Shown here: positions 1 to 5,101 of the stretch, in pieces | Numbering within the stretch: position 1 is the stretch's first letter | Layout: every line of letters begins with the position of its first letter | Assembly (NCBI GenBank): GCA_019247865.1 | Contig: JAFBAJ010000002.1 | Span: 1 to 5,101 of the forward strand | DNA from: Acidobacteriota bacterium | Lineage (GTDB): Bacteria; Acidobacteriota; Blastocatellia; Pyrinomonadales; Pyrinomonadaceae | Length of the DNA stretch: 5,101 nucleotides | Direction: 5' to 3' | Position numbers and translations under genes: made by a program | Notes under the pieces: model-generated | Seen by the model: the letters and a program-made list of their open reading frames with translations, nothing else | Database searches by the model: none | What the model was told of the DNA's origin: nothing

Positions 1-146
1 CGACGGCCGCCGCGGGCAACGCGCAGGGGCTGCCGGTCGGAACGCCGATTCTGACCTTCGACCCGACCTTCACGGTTCCCAACGAAGCCGGCAACACGGT
101 TTTCCGTGAGCGCCAGATTCAGTTCGGAGCCCGCTTCGAGTTCTAA
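1..146 (+). CDS. C-terminal end of an outer-membrane beta-barrel protein, probably an Oar/TonB-dependent-receptor-like protein (partial, 5' end outside window)
   Basis: The frame with codons starting at base 3 is open from the left edge to a TAA at 144-146 and gives 47 residues. The last residues read RERQIQFGARFEF. This alternating polar/hydrophobic strand ends in a terminal Phe, which is the classic signature of the last strand of an outer-membrane beta barrel recognised by the BAM machinery. The pattern 'R(E/Q)xQFGxRFxF' at the extreme C-terminus is common in the large carboxypeptidase-regulatory-like/TonB-dependent receptor proteins abundant in Acidobacteriota. That family placement is from memory and rests on very little sequence. 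Before it lies a Gly/Pro/Thr-rich stretch that could be an extracellular loop. The gene ends 26 bases before a strong terminator, so it is the last gene of its transcript. It could instead be another porin-like barrel. Confidence 0.6.
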   Translation, partial: TAAAGNAQGLPVGTPILTFDPTFTVPNEAGNTVFRERQIQFGARFEF

Positions 147-172
147 AGCGAAGCAGGTCGAGCGTTTAACCG

Positions 173-217
173 AATCGGGCGGGCTTTCAAAGCTTTGAAA
201 GCCCGCCCGATTTTTCT
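173..217 (+). terminator. Rho-independent terminator of the barrel-protein gene
   Basis: Bases 173-192 and 193-212 are perfect reverse complements (20-bp arms, no spacer, GGGCGGG core). The right arm runs into TTTTT (211-215). In RNA the centre would open into a small loop. A GC-rich stem followed directly by a U-tract, 26 bases after a stop codon, is the standard intrinsic terminator form. Its core also resembles the palindrome at 2252-2322. Confidence 0.85.
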
Positions 218-261
218 CTGGCTCTCGCCCGCCCCTTTCTGCTAACATACCTGTGCCCTTC

Positions 262-284
262 GGAGCGGCAGTCCTTGCCGTTCC
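262..284 (+). promoter_or_regulatory. Leader hairpin upstream of the hybrid kinase
   Basis: GGAGCGGCA (262-270) pairs with TGCCGTTCC (276-284). The 9-bp stem includes one G-U pair, and the loop is GTCCT. It ends 15 bases before the kinase ATG. A possible -10 element, TAACAT, lies at 243-248 but has no convincing -35 partner, which would place this hairpin in the 5' leader. No Shine-Dalgarno sequence lies between the hairpin and the ATG. The pairing is seen directly; a regulatory role is a guess. Confidence 0.3.
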
Positions 285-299
285 CAGTTACGACCCACA

Positions 300-2240
300 A
301 TGTTCGATAAGATGGACATTCTTGATATATCCGCCGAGCTGATTGCCGAAGAACGTCCCGTGCCGGTCGTTCTGCTGGACTCTGCGCCGCTCCTGGAGGC
401 CGCGTTCGATGCGCTGCCCGACGCGCTCTACCTCTTTGACGAGGAGCGGCGGCTGAGCCGCATCAATCAGGCGACCGAGCGGCTCGAAGGTTTCGAGGCC
501 GAACAGCTCATCGGGCGGCGCTGCTGCGAGATGCTGTGGCGGGTCGCGGGCGCGACCGAGTGTCTGGTGGATCGCGCCATCCGGAACGGCGAAGCGGTCG
601 AGGTCGAGATCATGGCGGGCGCGCAGGCGAATCGCCCGACGCTGCTCAACGTGATTCCCCTCAAGGACGCGCGCGCAAAATTGGCGGGCAGCGCCATCGT
701 CATCGCGCGCGACATCTCGGAGCTGAGACGCGCCGAAGCAGAGATCCTCGAACACAAATCTTTCATGGCGAGCCTCGCCGACTTCGCGCCGGACGAAATA
801 TACACGCTCGATCCGACGGGACGCTTTACGTGGATGAACGAGCGCGCGCGCGCTTCGAGCAATCTCATTCCGACGGGGCTCCTGGGGCGACACCTGAGCG
901 AGATCGTGGCCGCCGAATCCAGAGACAACGTCTCAAGCAATCTGGCGCGCACCTTCGCGGGCGAAGACACGCGCTTTGAAGTGCAGGTCATCACCGCCGA
1001 CGCGACCGTGCGCTATGTAGAGGCGCACACCTCTCCGCTCTGGCGGGACGGCGGCGTGAGCGGCGCGCTCGTCTTCCTGCGCGACATGACCGAGCGCAAG
1101 CGCGCGCAGGAACGGATGGCGCAATCCGACAAGCTGCGCGCGGTCGGCGAGCTGGCCGCGGGCGTCGCGCATAATCTCAACAACGCTCTGACCGTGATTC
1201 AGGGACGCGCGCAGCTCCTGATGATGCGCACGCCGGACGAAGCGACGGCCAAGAGTCTCGAAGTCATCACGCGCGCGGTCGCCGACGGCTCGCAAACCCT
1301 GCGGCGCATTCTGGATTTCGCGCGCCGCGACACGGCGCAGGAGTTCGCGCCCGTTGACCTCGCGGAGCTGGTCTCTTCGAGCGTCGAGATCGCGCGGCCC
1401 AAGTGGCAGAACCGCTCGGCCACGCGCAACGGCCAGAGCATCGACGTGACCATCGAGAATCAGGGCGCGGTCTACGTCCTCGGCGAGTCGGCCGAGCTGC
1501 GCGAAGTGATTCTCAATCTGATCTTCAACGCGGTGGACGCGATGCCCGAAGGCGGAACCATCGAAACGGGCACGCGCGCAGAGCTGGACGGCGTCTGTTT
1601 CTGGGTGGCGGACACGGGCTGCGGGATGCCGCCCGATGTCGTCGAACGCATCTTCGAACCCTTCTACACGACCAAAGGCGAGCGCGGGACGGGGCTCGGC
1701 CTCGCCGCCTCGCACGGCATCATCGCGCGGCACGGCGGGCGCATCATGGTCGTCAGCGAAGAGGGCTACGGCACACGCTTTGAAGTCCGCCTGCCGCTCT
1801 ACGAAAAACCTGCGCGCGGAGAGAAGCCGCAGCCGGAGACTCCGGCCACGAACTTGAAGATCAAGCCCGCGCGCGTCCTCGTCATCGAAGACGAAGAGCG
1901 CGTGCGCGCCATTCTGCGCGACGCCTTCGAGGGCGCGGGGCATCAGGTCTCAGAGGCCGCGACCGGCTCGCAGGCCATCCGGCGGCTCGAAGAGGCGAAG
2001 GAAGAGAAGTTCGATCTGGTCATCTCCGACCTCGGCCTGCCGGAAGTGAGCGGCCTGCAGATCGCGCGCTGGGTCAAAGAGCAGAGCCCGGACACGATCT
2101 TCATTCTCGCCACAGGCTGGCCGGAGATGGTCAAGCCGGAAGACTATCAACACGGCCGTCTCGACGCCGTCATCAAGAAGCCCTTCGACGTGATAGACGT
2201 GCTGGAGCAGGCGATGGGGCTCCTGATGAACGAAGGATAA
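300..2240 (+). CDS. Soluble hybrid sensor histidine kinase, PAS-PAS-HisKA-HATPase-REC
   Basis: This 646-residue protein should autophosphorylate on His and pass the phosphate to its own receiver domain. There is no signal peptide or membrane segment, so it should be cytosolic. PAS1 spans about residues 32-140 and PAS2 about 155-270 (ends near RDMTERKRAQ). HisKA follows with GELAAGVAHNLNN and phospho-acceptor H291. The HATPase has an N-box (NLIFNAVDAM, N410), a G1 box (DTGCGMP, D438), an F-box (FEPFYTTK) and a G2 box (GTGLGLA, from G463). REC occupies about 524-640 with acidic residues E530/D531, phospho-acceptor D577, T605 and K627 before Pro; all key residues are present. The order resembles CckA-type or NtrB-like hybrid kinases without the membrane part. 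No DNA-binding output or phosphotransfer gene is seen nearby, so it is an orphan here. ATG 300 is the only start candidate after an in-frame stop at 243, apart from ATG 312. Neither has a Shine-Dalgarno motif. Confidence 0.95.
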   Translation: MFDKMDILDISAELIAEERPVPVVLLDSAPLLEAAFDALPDALYLFDEERRLSRINQATERLEGFEAEQLIGRRCCEMLWRVAGATECLVDRAIRNGEAVEVEIMAGAQANRPTLLNVIPLKDARAKLAGSAIVIARDISELRRAEAEILEHKSFMASLADFAPDEIYTLDPTGRFTWMNERARASSNLIPTGLLGRHLSEIVAAESRDNVSSNLARTFAGEDTRFEVQVITADATVRYVEAHTSPLWRDGGVSGALVFLRDMTERKRAQERMAQSDKLRAVGELAAGVAHNLNNALTVIQGRAQLLMMRTPDEATAKSLEVITRAVADGSQTLRRILDFARRDTAQEFAPVDLAELVSSSVEIARPKWQNRSATRNGQSIDVTIENQGAVYVLGESAELREVILNLIFNAVDAMPEGGTIETGTRAELDGVCFWVADTGCGMPPDVVERIFEPFYTTKGERGTGLGLAASHGIIARHGGRIMVVSEEGYGTRFEVRLPLYEKPARGEKPQPETPATNLKIKPARVLVIEDEERVRAILRDAFEGAGHQVSEAATGSQAIRRLEEAKEEKFDLVISDLGLPEVSGLQIARWVKEQSPDTIFILATGWPEMVKPEDYQHGRLDAVIKKPFDVIDVLEQAMGLLMNEG

Positions 2241-2251
2241 CAGGCATTCAG

Positions 2252-2322
2252 GTCAGTACCGCCTGCGGTAGCGGGCGGGTCTTCAAGGTTGAGACCCGCC
2301 CGCTACCGCAGGCGGTACTGAC
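2252..2322. repeat. 71-bp palindromic element with nested hairpins
   Basis: Two perfect 31-bp inverted arms (2252-2282 and 2292-2322) flank a 9-base spacer. Each arm contains its own small palindrome, TACCGC-CT-GCGGTA, followed by GCGGGCGGGT. The element starts 12 bases after the kinase stop. Only mixed sequence follows it, with no T-tract, so it is not a textbook intrinsic terminator, although it could stop transcription or protect the mRNA 3' end. The nested form resembles REP/MITE-like interspersed palindromes. I believe similar sequences recur in some Acidobacteriota, but I cannot confirm this here. No clear target-site duplication is visible. Confidence 0.85.
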
Positions 2323-2604
2323 GTTGACGCTTGGCCGACGAGTTTACTGTATCTCGCATTGTCCGAAGATGAAGCACGCCGTTCGCGCTGAATGTACGGA
2401 AACGTACCCGCTGCGGCTCATTCAAAGAGACCGCTCGAAAGCTCTTTCCTCCCGCATCCTTTCTCTCTGCAACACTTCGCGGTGCAGACCCAAGTCTGGA
2501 ACATGGCTTGCCATTCATTCCTGCGCAAGCTGAAGAGCAGCGCGGGCGATTGAAAAGCCAGCAACTTTTTGCGCTCGCGCGCTCGCCGTGTAAGAGATTC
2601 GAGA
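2323..2604. other. Gene-free stretch upstream of the CsbD-family gene
   Basis: No convincing gene is seen. Short open frames on both strands have no Shine-Dalgarno motif and their translations look like random composition. Three small stem-loops occur: GTACG-GAAA-CGTAC (2394-2407), CAGAC-CCAA-GTCTG (2485-2498) and ATGG-CTTG-CCAT (2503-2514). A few such 5-bp stems are expected by chance in this length. No good paired -35/-10 promoter for the downstream gene could be picked out; TTGACG at 2324 has no proper -10 partner. Confidence 0.5.
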
Positions 2605-2620
2605 GGGAGGAGATTGCATC

Positions 2621-2833
2621 ATGGGTTTACCGAACAAGGATGAGATCGAAGGCAAATGGGATCAGGCCAAAGGCGCTGTCAAAGAGAATGTCGGACGCGC
2701 CATTGACGACAGAGACATGGAAGCCGAAGGACAGGCCGACCGCGCCGGCGGCAACATACAGGAAGGCTACGGCACGGCCAAACGCAAGGTCGGCGAAGCT
2801 ATCGAAGATATCGGCGACGCGATAAAAAGATAA
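2621..2833 (+). CDS. CsbD-family stress-response protein
   Basis: This is a 70-residue, very hydrophilic, helical protein without Cys. The N-terminal NKDEIEGKWDQAKGAVKE matches the CsbD family pattern (N-x-D-x-I-x-G-x-W-x-Q-x-K-G). A second Gly-containing segment follows (AEGQADRAGGNIQEGYG), then a charged C-terminus ending IKR. CsbD-like proteins are about 60-70 residues long and are induced by general stress in many bacteria (sigma-B in Bacillus, osmotic or stationary stress elsewhere). Their biochemical role is not settled. The start is well supported by GGGAGGAG at 2605-2612, eight bases before the ATG. The gene converges on the SRPBCC gene and the two share a bidirectional terminator. 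Neighbouring minus-strand genes are also of stress-related families. Confidence 0.93.
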   Translation: MGLPNKDEIEGKWDQAKGAVKENVGRAIDDRDMEAEGQADRAGGNIQEGYGTAKRKVGEAIEDIGDAIKR

Positions 2834-2851
2834 ACGTCGAAGTGAAAAGCT

Positions 2852-2894
2852 AAAAGGGAAGATGAAGAGCGAATTCTTCATCTTCCCTTTTTTT
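2852..2894. terminator. Bidirectional intrinsic terminator between convergent genes
   Basis: The arms at 2852-2868 and 2875-2891 are perfect 17-bp reverse complements around the 6-base loop GCGAAT. On the plus strand the stem ends in seven T (2888-2894), which suits termination of the CsbD-family gene. On the minus strand the mirrored AAAA (2852-2855) gives a T-run after the stem, which suits termination of the SRPBCC gene, whose stop is at 2913. It lies in the 79-base gap between the two stop codons. Confidence 0.9.
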
Positions 2895-2912
2895 GTTTTC
2901 GACTTTTAAGTT

Positions 2913-3926
2913 CTACCTTCTCCAGCGCGTGCTCGGCGGATCATCATAGAGCTTGTCGATGCCGCGGCTGAAAGCCTTTTCCGAATAGCTGTAGTCGGGT
3001 TCGCGTCGTTCGCGTTCGCGTGCACGCTCGCGCGGCGTCAGCGCATGTCTGTGTGGCCGCTCGTCGCGTCGCGGCGCTTCGTCCTGGCGCGGCGGAGCGT
3101 CTGCGTAGAATCGCCTGCGCTCGCGTTCGTCCGCGCGGCGAACGCGCTCATCTCGTTCGGCTCTGTCACGGCGCTGCTCGTCAAGCTCGCGCTCTTCGCG
3201 GTAGCGGCGCGCGCTTTCGAGCTGGCTGCGGCGCGCGGCCCGCAGCTCTTCCTCAAAGCGACTGCCCACGCGTCCGCGCGAGCGCCGTTCTTCGCGTTCG
3301 TCCGGACGGTCTGGCCTCTCTTCACGGTCGCGCGGGTGGCCTTCGCCGTGTTCATACGGGCGCACCTCTTTGCCGTCGTAGATGTAAGCGTCCCGGCTCC
3401 TGCCGCCGCGCCGGTCGTCTCTGGAGGGTCTGGAAGGAGGCGACGGACGATCATCCTCCTCACGCCGCTTCTCATCCGCGTACTGCGGCTTGATGGGCCT
3501 GCGCCCTTCGGCCACCGCCGCGAAGCGCTCCAGGTCCTCTTCGAGTTCCTGTTCCGGGTTCTTGCTGAAGAGATGCGCGACCATCGAGCCGAGCCTTCCG
3601 GCCGGCAGGTCATATCCGAGGACGACGTGCACCAGCGTCGTCCCGTAACGCGACTCTTCAAAGATCACTTCGCCCTCTGTGTCCAGGTCTCCGCGCACGC
3701 TGCGCCAGGCGATCTTGTGGTCCGGCTGAAAGATCGTCGTCTCCGCTTCCCACTCGACCTCCGAGCCGAGCGGCGCGCGCGCCGTCCAGCGCGTCAGGCC
3801 GCGCCCGCTGTAATGCACGTCCTTGATGTTACGCATCCAGCGCGGAAAATTCTCGAAGTTGCTGAAGAGATCAAAGACGCGCTCAAGCGGCGCGTCTATC
3901 TCGATGAATTTTTCTGTGAATTGCAT
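2913..3926 (-). CDS. SRPBCC (START-like, cyclase/dehydrase family) protein with long Arg/Asp/Glu-rich disordered tail
   Basis: This protein has 337 residues. Residues 1 to about 145 form an SRPBCC helix-grip domain: an opening strand (FTEKFIEIDAPLERVFDLFSN), FPRWM, alternating strands (VEWEAETTIFQPDHKIAWRS) and a C-terminal helix (EQELEEDLERFAAVAEG). The fold binds hydrophobic ligands in a cavity; the ligand is unknown. Proteins of this subgroup (cyclase/dehydrase, COG5637-like) often sit near stress genes. Residues 151-310 are low-complexity and almost surely disordered, with 48 Arg and 46 Asp/Glu in 160 residues, only two Lys and no Cys. The last 27 residues differ, with aromatic positions (DYSYSEKAFSRGIDKLYDD) and an end reading RWRR. 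The start is supported by GGAG (ctcc at 3933-3936), six bases before the ATG. It lies 93 bases after the YflT-like gene on the same strand, with an inverted heptad array in the gap, and may be cotranscribed. Confidence 0.88.
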   Translation of the reverse strand: MQFTEKFIEIDAPLERVFDLFSNFENFPRWMRNIKDVHYSGRGLTRWTARAPLGSEVEWEAETTIFQPDHKIAWRSVRGDLDTEGEVIFEESRYGTTLVHVVLGYDLPAGRLGSMVAHLFSKNPEQELEEDLERFAAVAEGRRPIKPQYADEKRREEDDRPSPPSRPSRDDRRGGRSRDAYIYDGKEVRPYEHGEGHPRDREERPDRPDEREERRSRGRVGSRFEEELRAARRSQLESARRYREERELDEQRRDRAERDERVRRADERERRRFYADAPPRQDEAPRRDERPHRHALTPRERARERERREPDYSYSEKAFSRGIDKLYDDPPSTRWRR

Positions 3927-3938
3927 GATTAACTCCAG

Positions 3939-4016
3939 GGCCTTTGGTCTTGGGCCTTAGGTCTTTGATGTCTCACTCAAGGTCGAGTTACGTGCAAAGA
4001 CCTAAGTCCAAAGTCC
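3939..4016. repeat. Inverted array of 7-bp repeats (GGNCTTN)
   Basis: Four consecutive heptads GGYCTTN fill 3939-3966 in exact register. After a 29-base spacer, three heptads of the same consensus lie on the opposite strand at 3996-4016 (AAAGACC, TAAGTCC, AAAGTCC). The inner heptads pair perfectly (GGTCTTT with AAAGACC) and the next pair has one mismatch, so the array can fold into a long imperfect stem. It fills most of the gap between the two minus-strand genes and touches the Shine-Dalgarno region of the SRPBCC gene. Confidence 0.75.
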
Positions 4017-4019
4017 GTT

Positions 4020-4526
4020 TTACTCCTGCCTGACGTGCTCGGCCCCGATGTCTTCGAGGAGCTCTTCGAGCTTGTCTGCATCCTCGTCCGAGCGCGATTC
4101 GACGCCGAGGAGGATGCCGCCGCCGCGCAGTCCCGCGTCATAGACCTTCGCGCGATGCTCAGGGATGCCCGCGCCGATGAGCGCGCCGATGATGCCGCCC
4201 GTCGCTCCGCCGGCTCCGGCTCCCGCGAGCGCCGCCGCGATTGGCCCGGCGATGATGAGACCGATGCCCGGCAGGGCAATCGAAGTTCCGACCGCCGCGA
4301 TGGCCGCGAGCGCCGCTCCGACTGCGCCGCCGACCGCGCCGCCGATGCCCGCTCCGTCCGCAGCATGCGTCCGCGTCTCGACCGCGAACTCCTTGCTCTT
4401 CGTCGCGTCGGACATCAGCACGCTGATGTCGTCGCGCGTATAGCCCCGCTTGATAATCGCATCCACGGCCGCCTCTGCCGCCACGCGCGTCTTGAATAAT
4501 CCGGTCACAAGTTTAGCTTTTGACAT
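4020..4526 (-). CDS. YflT/general-stress-17M-like protein with central glycine-zipper membrane segment
   Basis: This protein has 168 residues. The N-terminal part (about 1-40: KLVTGLFKTRVAAEAAVDAI, then ISVLMSD) fits the beta-alpha-beta start of the YflT/general-stress-protein-17M-like domain: 'x-V-x-G-x-F' strand, helix, Gly, 'I-S-V-L'. Residues 57-120 are rich in Gly and Ala with G-x(3)-G spacing (G58, G62, G66, G70; later GAGAGG) and hydrophobic stretches (TSIALPGIGLIIAGPIAAALAG). This looks like a glycine zipper that could insert in or associate with a membrane. The C-terminal part (IPEHRAKVYDAGLRGGGILLGV, then SDEDADKLEELLEDIGAEHV) looks like a second strand-helix-strand unit. Such proteins are stress-induced and of unknown mechanism. 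The start is supported by GAGGAG (4533-4538), six bases before the ATG. It is upstream of the SRPBCC gene on the same strand and divergent from the HAD gene. Confidence 0.88.
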   Translation of the reverse strand: MSKAKLVTGLFKTRVAAEAAVDAIIKRGYTRDDISVLMSDATKSKEFAVETRTHAADGAGIGGAVGGAVGAALAAIAAVGTSIALPGIGLIIAGPIAAALAGAGAGGATGGIIGALIGAGIPEHRAKVYDAGLRGGGILLGVESRSDEDADKLEELLEDIGAEHVRQE

Positions 4527-4538
4527 AACACACTCCTC

Positions 4539-4568
4539 GGCTCTCTTTCGAGCCCAAACGAAATTTTA
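4539..4568 (-). promoter_or_regulatory. Possible -10 element and leader hairpin of the YflT-like gene
   Basis: On the minus strand, TAAAAT (4563-4568) matches the sigma-70 -10 consensus at five of six positions and lies about 36 bases before the ATG. No good -35 is found at 16-18 bases. Downstream of it, GGCTC and GAGCC (4550-4554 and 4539-4543) form a 5-bp stem with a GAAAGA loop that directly abuts the GAGGAG ribosome-binding site. An alternative sigma factor is possible for a stress gene, but no recognisable motif was found. Confidence 0.3.
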
Positions 4569-4801
4569 CCCTGCTTGTATATAGAGAGCTGCAACTGCAA
4601 CGCTCGTGCCGATGATTGCTTTTTCGTTTTAACTTCAAGGCAAAACTTTAATCCCTAGAGATTTCAACGGTTGATGGATTTCCGGCCGATTGTTGAGAGC
4701 CCGGCGCTCTTTCGTTAACCGTATCAAACTCAAACAAAAGGCAGGTCAGATTCGGACAGGAGACAGCCGCTCTCTTTTCCTAATTGGAGCAGGTTAGTGT
4801 A
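4569..4801. other. AT-richer divergent intergenic region
   Basis: This stretch separates the minus-strand YflT-like gene from the plus-strand HAD gene. It is clearly more AT-rich than the coding DNA around it, notably at 4610-4665. It holds an 11-bp palindrome TCAACGGTTGA (4664-4674) that could be an operator half-site pair, and AGAGC/GCTCT inverted around CCGGC near 4696-4710. No ORF and no confident promoter hexamer pair were found. Confidence 0.4.
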
Positions 4802-4811
4802 ATGTGTGTGC

Positions 4812-5101
4812 ATGATTAAGGCCGTGATTTTCGACATCGATGGGACGCTGATCGACTCTGTAGACCTGCACGCGCAGGCCTGGAAAGAGACCTTCAGGGA
4901 GTTCGGCAAGGACGTGCCGTACCAGCAGGTGCGGCATCAGATCGGGAAGGGCAGCGACCAGCTGCTGCCGGTCTTTTTCTCAAGAGAGGAGCTCGAAGAG
5001 TTCGGCGAAAAGATGGAGGAGCATCGGAGCCGTCTCTTCAAGCGCGAGTATCTGCCGCGCGTCCGGCCTTTCCCGCAGGTGCGCGAGCTGTTCGAGCGCC
5101 T
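4812..5101 (+). CDS. HAD-superfamily hydrolase, phosphatase/beta-phosphoglucomutase-like (partial, 3' end outside window)
   Basis: From ATG 4812 the frame is open to the right edge, giving 96 residues and a partial codon. It begins MIKAVIFDIDGTLIDSVDLH. This is HAD motif I, DxDGT, with nucleophile D8 and acid/base D10, followed by the typical 'DSVDLHAxAW' of subfamily IA proteins (phosphoglycolate-phosphatase or beta-phosphoglucomutase-like). Residues from about 14 to 85 form the helical cap, and VRPFPQVRELFER matches the usual 'P-x-PGVxELLExL' segment after the cap. Motifs II-IV lie beyond the window, so substrate and activity cannot be told. An in-frame GTG at 4806 is possible but adds only two residues, and a stop (4800) lies before it. 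The nearest purine-rich motif, GGAGCAGG (4786-4793), is too far from the ATG for normal spacing. Confidence 0.92.
   Translation, partial: MIKAVIFDIDGTLIDSVDLHAQAWKETFREFGKDVPYQQVRHQIGKGSDQLLPVFFSREELEEFGEKMEEHRSRLFKREYLPRVRPFPQVRELFER

Noticed and set aside
933..1943. 336-codon open frame on the minus strand inside the kinase gene
   Set aside because: The plus strand encodes intact HisKA, HATPase and REC motifs. The minus frame is an Arg/Ala/Asp-rich shadow typical of GC-rich DNA.
2394..2514. Structured non-coding RNA suggested by three small stem-loops
   Set aside because: Each stem is only 4-5 bp and such matches are expected by chance in 300 bases. No known RNA family motif was recognised.
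2494..2525. TGGAAC (2497-2502) as an ECF-sigma -35 element for the CsbD-family gene
   Set aside because: No matching -10 motif at the expected spacing, and the gene start is over 100 bases away.
2303..2533. Short opposing open frames of about 70 codons after the kinase gene
   Set aside because: No ribosome-binding sites, random-looking composition, and partial overlap with the palindromic repeat.
2564..2600. Possible sigma-70 promoter with TGTAAG (2589-2594) as -10
   Set aside because: The hexamer 17 bases upstream matches the -35 consensus at only about two positions, and the resulting leader would be very short.
3045..3932. 295-codon open frame on the plus strand across the SRPBCC gene
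   Set aside because: It is the antiphase of the Arg/Glu-rich coding frame: reversed CGC and GAG codons read as Ala and Leu, so stops are rare. It has no ribosome-binding site or recognisable domain, while the minus-strand frame has a clear SRPBCC domain and Shine-Dalgarno site.

Overview
The window is GC-rich bacterial DNA with Shine-Dalgarno motifs before most genes and several intergenic hairpins. The likeliest source is an acidobacterium, perhaps of the Blastocatellia/Pyrinomonadales type. That is an inference from three things: the Oar/TonB-dependent-receptor-like C-terminus at the left edge, the mix of stress proteins, and a GC-rich palindrome of a style I associate with that group. No marker gene here settles it.

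Layout from left to right. The last 47 codons of an outer-membrane beta-barrel-type protein (1-146) end at a perfect intrinsic terminator (173-217). A large soluble hybrid histidine kinase follows (300-2240; PAS-PAS-HisKA-HATPase-REC) with no recognisable partner in the window. Twelve bases after its stop lies a near-perfect 71-bp palindrome with smaller palindromes nested in its arms (2252-2322). About 300 bp without a convincing gene come next, then a small CsbD-family stress protein (2621-2833). It converges on a minus-strand gene, and the two share a bidirectional terminator (2852-2894).

The minus-strand pair is read from right to left. First is a gly-zipper protein with a YflT/general-stress-17M-like N-terminus (4526-4020). 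Then comes an SRPBCC (START-like) protein carrying a roughly 160-residue Arg/Asp/Glu polyampholyte tail (3926-2913). Between them sits an inverted array of 7-bp repeats (3939-4016). A divergent HAD-family hydrolase starts at 4812 and runs off the right edge.

CsbD, the YflT-like protein and the SRPBCC protein form a plausible general-stress or envelope-stress cluster. The upstream kinase may or may not be functionally linked. The least ordinary signals are the SRPBCC protein with its disordered tail, the inverted heptad array and the palindrome family. I see no CRISPR array, transposase, tRNA or rRNA.
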